A DNA stretch of 5,693 nt from an uncultured beta proteobacterium (GTDB lineage Bacteria > Pseudomonadota > Gammaproteobacteria > Burkholderiales > Burkholderiaceae_C): the NCBI GenBank assembly GCA_903834645.1, contig CAILKA010000327.1, forward strand, positions 1-5,693, in the 5' to 3' direction. The translations under genes were made by a program, and so were the position numbers. This document shows positions 1-5,693 of the stretch, piece after piece; position 1 is the stretch's first letter, and every line of letters begins with the position of its first letter. The notes below the pieces were generated by a model. It did not search any database. It was not told the DNA's origin and was given only the letters and a program-made list of their open reading frames with translations.

Positions 1-1
1 C

Positions 2-178
2 GTCGACGAGCTCGACCCCACCCTCTTCTGGCAGATCCACCGCAGCACGCTCGTCCACGTGCAGGCGATTGCCAGCGTCGGCCGGGACCTGCGCGGCCGC
101 CAGATCGTGCGCGTGAAGGGCCACCCCGAGAAGCTCGAGGTCAGCCGCAGCTACACGGGCTTGTTCAAGGGGATGTGA
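2..178 (+). CDS. LytTR-family response regulator, C-terminal fragment
   Basis: This is the last 58 residues of a protein that begins left of the window and ends at TGA 176-178. It matches the C-terminal half of a LytTR DNA-binding domain: a FWQIHRSTLVHV stretch at fragment residues 9-20, then a GRDLRGR turn, and a closing KLEVSRSYTGLFKGM segment (44-58). These match the end of AlgR/LytR-type two-component response regulators, which bind direct repeats in target promoters. The receiver domain and the phosphorylated Asp would lie outside the window, so response-regulator status is inferred from the family. It is convergent with the GntR gene, and the two 3' ends overlap by 14 bp. It is probably unrelated in function to the amidase/transporter operon. 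Confidence 0.88.
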   Translation, partial: VDELDPTLFWQIHRSTLVHVQAIASVGRDLRGRQIVRVKGHPEKLEVSRSYTGLFKGM

Positions 179-844
179 GGGCGCGGGCGCGCGCCTCGTG
201 CAGCGTGGCCAGCGTGATCTTGCGCACCTCGGCCTTGCTCTGCTCCACGTGCGCCTTGAGCAGCAGCTGCGCCGGCTCCGCACGGCGCTGCATCACCTGG
301 CGCAGGATCTTGGCGTGCTCCTGGTAGGTGGCCTCGATGCGGTCGGCGCGCGTGAAGTCCAGCCGGCGCACGAAGCGGATGCGCTCGGTCACGTCCCCAT
401 GCACACGCGTGATCTCGTCGTTGCCCGCGGCGCGCACGAGCGTGGTGTGGAAGGCTTCGTCCAGGCGGCCCACCTCGGCCGCATCGGTCAGGCGCTCGGC
501 CACCGGCACGAGCCACACCCGCTTGAGCGCCTCGATCTCCGCAGGCAGCTCCGCCCCCGCGGCCAGCCGCGCCAGGCACGCCTGCTCCAGCAGGATGCGC
601 AGGTCATAGAGCTGCTCCAGGCGCGCGAAGTCGATCGGCCGCACGAACCAGCCGCTCTTGGCCTCCACTTCCAGAAAGCCCTCGTTGCGCAACCGGAAGA
701 GCGCCTCGCGCACCGGCGTGCGGCTCACGCCCAGGCGCTGGCCGATCTCGGCTTCGGAGAAGCGGTCGCCCGGCAGCAGCCGGAAGTCGTGCATCTGCCC
801 CTTGAGCTCGGCGTAGACGTACTCGGCCAGGTTCGGGCGGGCGT

Positions 845-848
<4 letters not shown>
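165..848 (-). CDS. GntR-family transcriptional regulator, FadR/FCD subfamily
   Basis: A 227-residue DNA-binding regulator, a normal length for the FCD group. Residues 5-70 form the N-terminal winged helix-turn-helix, with the classic SEAEIGQRLGVSRTPVREAL run at 31-50 and the wing ending near GWFVRP (66-71). Residues about 79-206 are the all-helical FCD effector domain. The expected metal ligands are visible: Asp130 and His134 (DEAFH), His178 and His200. Such regulators bind carboxylate-type ligands and usually repress the neighbouring operon. The ATG at 848-846 overlaps the stop of the upstream ATPase gene as ATGA, and the next in-frame Met (19) would cut into the helix-turn-helix, so this start is preferred. 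The ribosome site is weak (GGAG about 11 nt upstream), which suggests coupled translation. An open frame continues upstream to 1478, but only as a shadow of the ATPase gene. Being the last gene of the operon it probably regulates, it is likely autoregulated. The ligand is unknown. Confidence 0.93.
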
Positions 849-1823
<975 letters not shown>

Positions 1824-1831
<8 letters not shown>

Positions 1832-2915
1832 GGGCAGCCTCCTCGACGAGCCGCACGCTGCCCAGCGGGTGCCAGCACGCGGTGGCGTGTCCGTCGGCAT
1901 CGGTCAGCAGAGGCGGCCGCTCGCTGCGGCACCGGGCGCTGGCCCGTTCGCAGCGCTCGGCAAAGCGGCAGGCCGGCAGGTCCGTACGCCGCAGGTCGGG
2001 CAGGTTGCCCGGCACGGGCTCGAGCGAAGCGAGCACCGTCTCGGGCCCCGGGGTGGAGCTCATGAGCCGCGCGGTGTAGGGGTGCCGGGCCTGGGCGAAG
2101 AGCGTGCGCGTCGGCGCCGCCTCCACGGCCTGGCCGGCGTGCATCACGACGATGCGGTCGCAGTAGTCGGCCGCCAGCGCCAGGTCGTGCGTGATGAAGA
2201 GAGTGGCCATCTGGCGCTCGCGCGCGAGCGCCGTGATCAGGTCCATCACCGCGGCCTGTGTGGTCACGTCCAGCCCCGTGGTGGGCTCGTCGGCGATCAG
2301 CAGGCTCGGCCGGCAGGCCAGCGCGATGGCGATCATCACGCGCTGACACATGCCGCCGGAGAGCTCGAAGGGATAGGCCTGCGCACGCCGCTCGGGGTCG
2401 GCAATGGCCACCTCGCGCAGGGCCTGGATGGCGCGCTCGTGCATGGCACGCCCGAGGTCGCCTCCCTCGCTTCCCTTGACGTGCACGGCATGGCGCCGCA
2501 GCACGTCCTCGATCTGCCGGCCCACCGGTCGGATCGGGTTGAGCGCCGTGCGCGGGCTCTGGAAGATCATCGAGATCTCGCGCCCGCGCAGGTCCGCCAG
2601 GGTGCCCTCATCGGCCTTGAGCAGGTCGATGCCACCGAACGTGGCCGAGCCGCCCGTCACGCGCGCGGCGGCGTCGCTGATGCCGAGCATCGCGTAGCTC
2701 AACACCGATTTGCCCGAGCCGGATTCACCCACCAGCCCCACGATCTCGCCCTTGCGCAGCTGCAGGCTCACCTGTTCGATCGCACGCACCGTGCCCGAGC
2801 GGGTGCGGAACTCGAGGCTGAAGTCGCGCACATCGAGCAGCGGCGGCTGGCTGGCCGCGGCCAGCCGCGCCGCAGGCGCGGGCGCGGGCGAATCGACGGT
2901 CGGATCTGCGTTCAC
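1824..2915 (-). CDS. Dpp/Opp-type ABC transporter ATP-binding protein (DppD/OppD-like)
   Basis: A 363-residue first ATPase of the importer, expected to pair with the DppF-like subunit. Motifs: Walker A GESGSGKS (63-70, Lys69), Q-loop Gln119 in IFQSP, signature LSGGM (185-189, followed by CQR), Walker B LLIADEP (205-211, Glu210) and switch His243. The C-terminal extension begins at HPYTARL (278-284) and has cysteines 316, 322, 329 and 347, a C-x5-C-x6-C-x17-C pattern. Residues 1-24 are an Ala/Pro-rich tail ahead of the first beta strand. The start is GTG at 2915-2913, chosen because a GGAGG sits five bases upstream and GTGA overlaps the permease stop. The open frame continues upstream to 3431 but there it shadows the permease gene in another frame. 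Both catalytic glutamates of the ATPase pair are present, so two active ATP sites are predicted. Confidence 0.95.
1838..1843 (-). promoter_or_regulatory. Ribosome binding site of the DppF-like ATPase gene
   Basis: AGGAGG on the minus strand, six bases before the ATG at 1831. It is a full anti-16S match located inside the 3' end of the upstream ATPase gene, and it selects this start over the in-frame ATG at 1900. Confidence 0.8.
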
Positions 2916-3871
2916 GTGCGCCTCCGCGGGTCGAGCAGGTCGCGCAGCGCATCGCCCAGCAGGTTGAAGGAGAACACCGCCAGCATCAGCACCATGCCGG
3001 GAAAGAAACTCACCCACCACTCGCCCGAGACGATGAACTGCGCCCCTTCGGCCACGAGGATGCCCCACTCGGGCGTGGGCGGGCGCACCCCCAGGCCGAT
3101 GAAGCTCAGGCCCGCGGCGTTGAGGATCGCCCAGCCCATGTTCAGGCTCACCTGCACCATGGCGGGAGGCAGGATGTTGGGCAGCAGGTGCATGCCCAGG
3201 ATGCGCCACTCGGAGTTGCCCGACAGCCGCGCCGCCTCCACGAAGCCGGCCGAGCGCCGCACGTTGGTCTCCGCGCGCGCCACGCGCACGTAGAAGGGCA
3301 GGTTGATGATGGCCGTGGCCAGCACGATGTTGCCCACCGTGTTGCCCAGCGCCGCCACGATGCCCATGGCCAGCACGAAGAGGGGAAAGGCCATGATGGT
3401 GTCTGACAGACGCGTCACGGCGGCATCCCACCAGCCGCCGAAGAAGCCTGCGGCCAGCCCCAGCGGCAGCCCCACCACGAAAGACAACGCCACCGCCGCC
3501 ACGGCGATGCCGAGGTCCAGCCGCGTGGCCACCACCGTGCGCGAGTAGATGTCGCGCCCGAGCGCATCGGTGCCGAACCAGTGCGCCGCCGAGGGCGGCT
3601 GCAGCGCTGCCCCGGCGTTCGTGGCCAGCGGGTCGTAGGGCACGAGCGCGGGCCCCACGAGCGCAGTCAGCACGAAGAGGGCAAAGAGCAGGGCCGCAGC
3701 CAGCGTCACGGGGTTCTCGGCCAGCACGTGGCGCGCGTGCTGCCAGGCGGTGGGTGGCGCCAGCGGCACCAGGCCTGGCGACGCGGCGGCCGCTGTGGGC
3801 GCCAGGGCTGCCGCGACGGGGTCTGCAGGGGCGGCGGTGTTGGGGGGAGCGGTGCTCACGGGTGCATGCAT
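2912..3871 (-). CDS. ABC transporter permease, DppC/OppC-like
   Basis: A 319-residue inner-membrane channel subunit that should pair with the DppB-like permease. The first membrane helix is about 56-77. It is followed by the family hallmark HWFGTDALGRDIYSR (97-111) and further hydrophobic segments near 120-145, 158-175, 179-194, 234-260 and 285-308. The EAA coupling loop that contacts the ATPase is at about 210-232, with EAARLSG (212-218) and the LLPN ending. The protein ends in the basic DPRRR typical of the family. Residues 1-42 are an unusually Ala/Pro-rich, low-complexity cytoplasmic tail. The ATG at 3871 lies five bases after the DppB-like stop and has no strong ribosome site, so translation probably depends on re-initiation from the upstream gene. 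A GTG at codon 5 is a possible alternative start. Confidence 0.94.
   Translation of the reverse strand: MHAPVSTAPPNTAAPADPVAAALAPTAAAASPGLVPLAPPTAWQHARHVLAENPVTLAAALLFALFVLTALVGPALVPYDPLATNAGAALQPPSAAHWFGTDALGRDIYSRTVVATRLDLGIAVAAVALSFVVGLPLGLAAGFFGGWWDAAVTRLSDTIMAFPLFVLAMGIVAALGNTVGNIVLATAIINLPFYVRVARAETNVRRSAGFVEAARLSGNSEWRILGMHLLPNILPPAMVQVSLNMGWAILNAAGLSFIGLGVRPPTPEWGILVAEGAQFIVSGEWWVSFFPGMVLMLAVFSFNLLGDALRDLLDPRRRT
2921..2925 (-). promoter_or_regulatory. Ribosome binding site of the DppD-like ATPase gene
   Basis: GGAGG on the minus strand, five bases before the GTG at 2915 and inside the end of the permease gene. It decides in favour of the GTG start, which no ATG-only gene call would find. 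Confidence 0.78.
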
Positions 3872-3876
3872 CCGGT

Positions 3877-4902
3877 TCAGTTCTCGAGGCTCACGCGCGG
3901 GTCGATCAGCGTGTAGAGCACATCCACGAAGAGGTTGAGCGCGACGAACAGCACCCCCATCGCGAGCACGAAGCCCTGCACAGGCGCGTAGTCGCTGGCC
4001 GTCAGCGCATCGATCGCATAGCTACCCACGCCGGGCCAGCCGAAGACCTTTTCCACGACGACGCTGGAGCCCAGCATGAAGCCGAAGACCATCCCGAGCG
4101 TCGTCACCACCGGCAGCAGCGCGTTGCGCAGCGCATAGCGCACACGCACGGTCGTGGCCGACAGCCCGCTGGCGCGCGCCGTGCGCACGAAGTCGGAGCT
4201 GAGCACCTGCAGCATCGAGCCGCGCGTCATGCGCGCGATCGGCGCGAGCACGAAGATCGCCATCGTCAGCGTCGGCAGGATCAGCTGCTTGAAGCTCGCC
4301 CACCACAGCGCCGCATCACCCGCCAGCGCGGCGTCCACCAGGTAGAAGCCGGTGACTGCGGGCGGCGGCGAGAACATCGCGTCGAGCCGGCCCAGCGGCG
4401 CGGGCGCCCAGCCCAGCAGGAAGTAGAAGACGTAGGCCAGCAGCAGCCCCGTGAAGAAGGTGGGCAGCGACACGCCCATCGTCGTCACCACGCGGCACAG
4501 CTGATCGATCCAGCTGCCCGGGTGCGTGGCGGCCATCACCCCCAGCGGAATCGCCACCGCGCAGGCCAGCACGAGCGCGATCAGCACGAGCTCGAGCGAG
4601 GCCGGCAGCCGCGTGAGCAGTTCCTGCAGCACCGGCTGGCCGGTGGTGAGCGACACCCCGAGGTCGCCCTGCATCAGCCCCTGCACGTAGAGCAGGAACT
4701 GCTCGGGCCAGGAGCGGTCGAGCCCGAGCTGGCGCCGGATCTGGTCGATCGCCTCCTGCGTGGCCGCGCCTCCGGCGAAGTAAGCAGCCGGGTCCCCCGG
4801 CAGCGCACGCGTGAGCACGAAGGTGATGACGATCACGCCCAGGAGGTTGGGCAGCGCGGCGAGCGTGCGTCGCAGGATCAGCCTGGGCGTACCGAATGAC
4901 AC
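3877..4902 (-). CDS. ABC transporter permease, DppB/OppB-like
   Basis: A 341-residue inner-membrane permease, first of the pair forming the translocation channel. Family landmarks in order: N-terminal basic stretch and first membrane helix (about 8-32); GDP at 36-38; the periplasmic segment LGLDRSWPEQFLLY (59-72) and GDLGVSL (79-85); a helix at 104-122; the SLPTFF segment (145-150); the EAA coupling loop with FVRTARASGLS (238-248) and LRNALLP (258-264); EKVFGWPGVGSYAIDA (284-299); and the closing DPRVSLEN. The length is normal for DppB-type proteins. The start is GTG at 4902-4900. It is supported by GAGGAG eight bases upstream and by the absence of any other Met before residue 77. It follows the HpxZ/AtzH gene after only 12 nt. 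The family moves peptides, nickel, opines and other small molecules, so the substrate is inferred from the neighbours only. Confidence 0.95.
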   Translation of the reverse strand: MSFGTPRLILRRTLAALPNLLGVIVITFVLTRALPGDPAAYFAGGAATQEAIDQIRRQLGLDRSWPEQFLLYVQGLMQGDLGVSLTTGQPVLQELLTRLPASLELVLIALVLACAVAIPLGVMAATHPGSWIDQLCRVVTTMGVSLPTFFTGLLLAYVFYFLLGWAPAPLGRLDAMFSPPPAVTGFYLVDAALAGDAALWWASFKQLILPTLTMAIFVLAPIARMTRGSMLQVLSSDFVRTARASGLSATTVRVRYALRNALLPVVTTLGMVFGFMLGSSVVVEKVFGWPGVGSYAIDALTASDYAPVQGFVLAMGVLFVALNLFVDVLYTLIDPRVSLEN

Positions 4903-4910
4903 GGCAGTCG

Positions 4911-4916
4911 CTCCTC
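4911..4916 (-). promoter_or_regulatory. Ribosome binding site of the DppB-like permease gene
   Basis: GAGGAG on the minus strand, eight bases before the GTG at 4902. It partly overlaps the TGA stop of the HpxZ/AtzH gene, so ribosomes finishing that gene would end on the binding site of the next. Confidence 0.75.
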
Positions 4917-5292
4917 AGGCGGGGATGAGCGACACGTGCGCCGCCACCACGCGCCAGCCCTGCGGCAGGCGCACCCAGGTCTGGCTCTGCCGGCCGATCT
5001 TGTTGCCGCCTTCGCGCACGAACTCGGTCATGGCGGTGGCGCTGTCGCGCCCGGAAGTGGTGATCACGGTGCGGCGCAAGGTGCGCGCCAGGCCAGCGGC
5101 CGGGCGTGACTGCCGAAAGGCGCGGATCTCCTCGATGCCGTAGAGGTTCTCGGCGGCGCCATAGCGGATCGTATGGGCGCTGTCCCAGAAGAGCTCGTCG
5201 AGCACCTCCACGCGGTTGTGCACGAGGGCGTCTTCGTAGCGCGCAAATGCCGCACAGACCTCGGCGTGCACGTCGCTCAGGTTGATGTCCAT
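4915..5292 (-). CDS. hpxZ: HpxZ/AtzH-family protein (DUF3225, SnoaL/NTF2-like fold)
   Basis: A 125-residue soluble cytoplasmic protein; its length and pattern fit the HpxZ/AtzH family throughout. Landmarks are YEDALVHN (19-26), VLDELFW (30-36), the TIRYGAAENLYGIEEIRAFR block (41-60), GRQSQTWVRLP (100-110) and GWRVVAAHVSL (112-122). The fold is expected to be a single SnoaL/NTF2-like alpha+beta cone. In Pseudomonas sp. ADP, AtzH is a decarboxylating amidohydrolase that turns 1,3-dicarboxyurea into allophanate, with Tyr22 and Arg46 reported as needed for catalysis. Here Tyr19 and Arg43 have the same 24-residue spacing. In Klebsiella, HpxZ lies in the oxalurate gene cluster with no settled activity. 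The ATG shares one base with the amidase stop (TGATG), and AAGGAAG lies eight bases upstream. The family call is confident; the exact substrate is not, since no cyanuric acid or oxalurate-specific enzyme is visible here. Confidence 0.92.
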   Translation of the reverse strand: MDINLSDVHAEVCAAFARYEDALVHNRVEVLDELFWDSAHTIRYGAAENLYGIEEIRAFRQSRPAAGLARTLRRTVITTSGRDSATAMTEFVREGGNKIGRQSQTWVRLPQGWRVVAAHVSLIPA

Positions 5293-5693
5293 CAGTCGTT
5301 CTTCCTTCTACGGGGAGAGCCGTAGCCGGCCGGCACCAGGCGGGCCACCGGCGCGTGCGCCACGCCGGCGGCCTCCAGCGCCCGGGCCACGCGCAGGCAC
5401 AGGTCCTCGCGCCAGGGCGCGGCGATCACCTGCACGCCCAGGGGCAGCTCGGGCGACGCGGGATCACAGCCCCACACCGGCACGGTGGCCACCGGCAGCC
5501 CGATGCACGACACGGGCTGGGTCAGCAGGCCCATGCTGGCGCGCGCCGGCAGGCGCTGGCCGCCCACCTCGAGCCACTCGGTGCCAATGGGCGGCGCGGT
5601 GCACGGGGTGGCTGGCGCGAGCACCACGTCGACATCCCGAAAGCTCTCGGCCACGCGGCGCGCGAACCAGCCGCGCACGCGCTGCGCCTGCAC
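5292..5693 (-). CDS. AtzE-family amidohydrolase (amidase signature family), C-terminal fragment
   Basis: The last 133 residues of an amidase-signature enzyme whose start lies beyond the right edge; about two thirds of a typical 450-470-residue protein is missing. The C-terminal landmarks are clear: FRDVDVVLAPATPCTAPPIG (fragment residues 18-37), the TQPVSCIGLPVATVPV core strand region (58-73), and LPLGVQVIAAPWRED (83-97) with the following helix VARALEAAGV. The Ser-cisSer-Lys triad lies in the missing N-terminal part, so activity cannot be judged. The AtzE assignment rests mainly on the adjacent HpxZ/AtzH gene, a pairing known from atzGEH and hpxXYZ clusters. AtzE removes an amide from 1-carboxybiuret and needs the small partner AtzG; a partner gene (AtzG/HpxX, GatC-like) is expected just upstream. 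Other amidase-signature enzymes share this C-terminus, so the subfamily is less certain than the superfamily. Confidence 0.88.
   Translation of the reverse strand: MQAQRVRGWFARRVAESFRDVDVVLAPATPCTAPPIGTEWLEVGGQRLPARASMGLLTQPVSCIGLPVATVPVWGCDPASPELPLGVQVIAAPWREDLCLRVARALEAAGVAHAPVARLVPAGYGSPRRRKND
5301..5307 (-). promoter_or_regulatory. Ribosome binding site of the HpxZ/AtzH gene
   Basis: AAGGAAG on the minus strand, eight bases before the ATG at 5292, inside the last codons of the amidase gene. Together with the TGATG stop/start it supports the chosen start and coupled expression. Confidence 0.65.

Noticed and set aside
177..197. GC-rich imperfect inverted repeat as an intrinsic terminator of the response regulator gene.
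   Set aside because: There is a one-base bulge and no T tract follows on either strand; it encodes an Ala/Arg repeat in the GntR tail, which produces such sequence by itself.
2916..3431. Upstream extension of the DppD-like frame, which would give a 535-residue protein.
   Set aside because: It shadows the DppC-like gene in a different frame and has no homology; a GTG with a good ribosome site explains the start.
3863..3870. TGCATGCA palindrome at the start of the DppC-like gene as an operator site.
   Set aside because: It is only eight bases, arises from the first codons ATG-CAT-GCA, and there is no promoter in the five-base gap.
4915..5693. A complete atrazine/cyanuric acid or oxalurate degradation pathway.
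   Set aside because: Only the AtzE-like and HpxZ/AtzH-like genes are visible; there is no AtzD, AtzF or HpxW homolog here, so the pathway name would be a guess.

Overview
The window is very GC-rich, gene-dense proteobacterial DNA. The closing LytTR domain, the compact operon style and the protein features suggest a betaproteobacterium of the order Burkholderiales (Comamonadaceae-like). That placement is inference from family resemblance, not a search result. Essentially every base is coding: the longest gap between genes is 12 nt, and there is no RNA gene, mobile element, CRISPR array or long non-coding stretch.

Layout. On the + strand, bases 2-178 are the 3' end of a LytTR-domain response regulator. 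Everything else lies on the - strand and reads right to left as one operon that begins beyond the right edge. In transcription order it holds: the C-terminal end of an AtzE-family amidase (5693-5292); an HpxZ/AtzH-family DUF3225 protein (5292-4915); two inner-membrane permeases of a peptide/nickel-type (Dpp/Opp) ABC importer (4902-3877 and 3871-2912); its two ATPases (2915-1824 and 1831-845); and a GntR/FCD transcription regulator (848-165). The genes are joined by TGATG, GTGA and ATGA junctions, an 8-bp overlap and gaps of 12 and 5 nt, so translational coupling throughout is likely. The regulator's 3' end overlaps that of the convergent response regulator by 14 bp.

How the genes fit together. 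The ABC importer probably brings in a small nitrogenous compound. The amidase and the HpxZ/AtzH protein would hydrolyse its amide or ureide bonds, and the GntR/FCD protein would sense a carboxylate-type ligand and control the operon. In Pseudomonas sp. ADP the homologous AtzG-AtzE-AtzH set works in cyanuric acid breakdown, and in Klebsiella HpxZ belongs to the oxalurate gene cluster. Stand-alone atzGEH clusters without cyanuric acid genes are known in Proteobacteria, and their natural substrate is unsettled. This window looks like one of those, with a dedicated transporter. The periplasmic binding protein and the small AtzG/HpxX subunit are not here and are expected to the right of the window.
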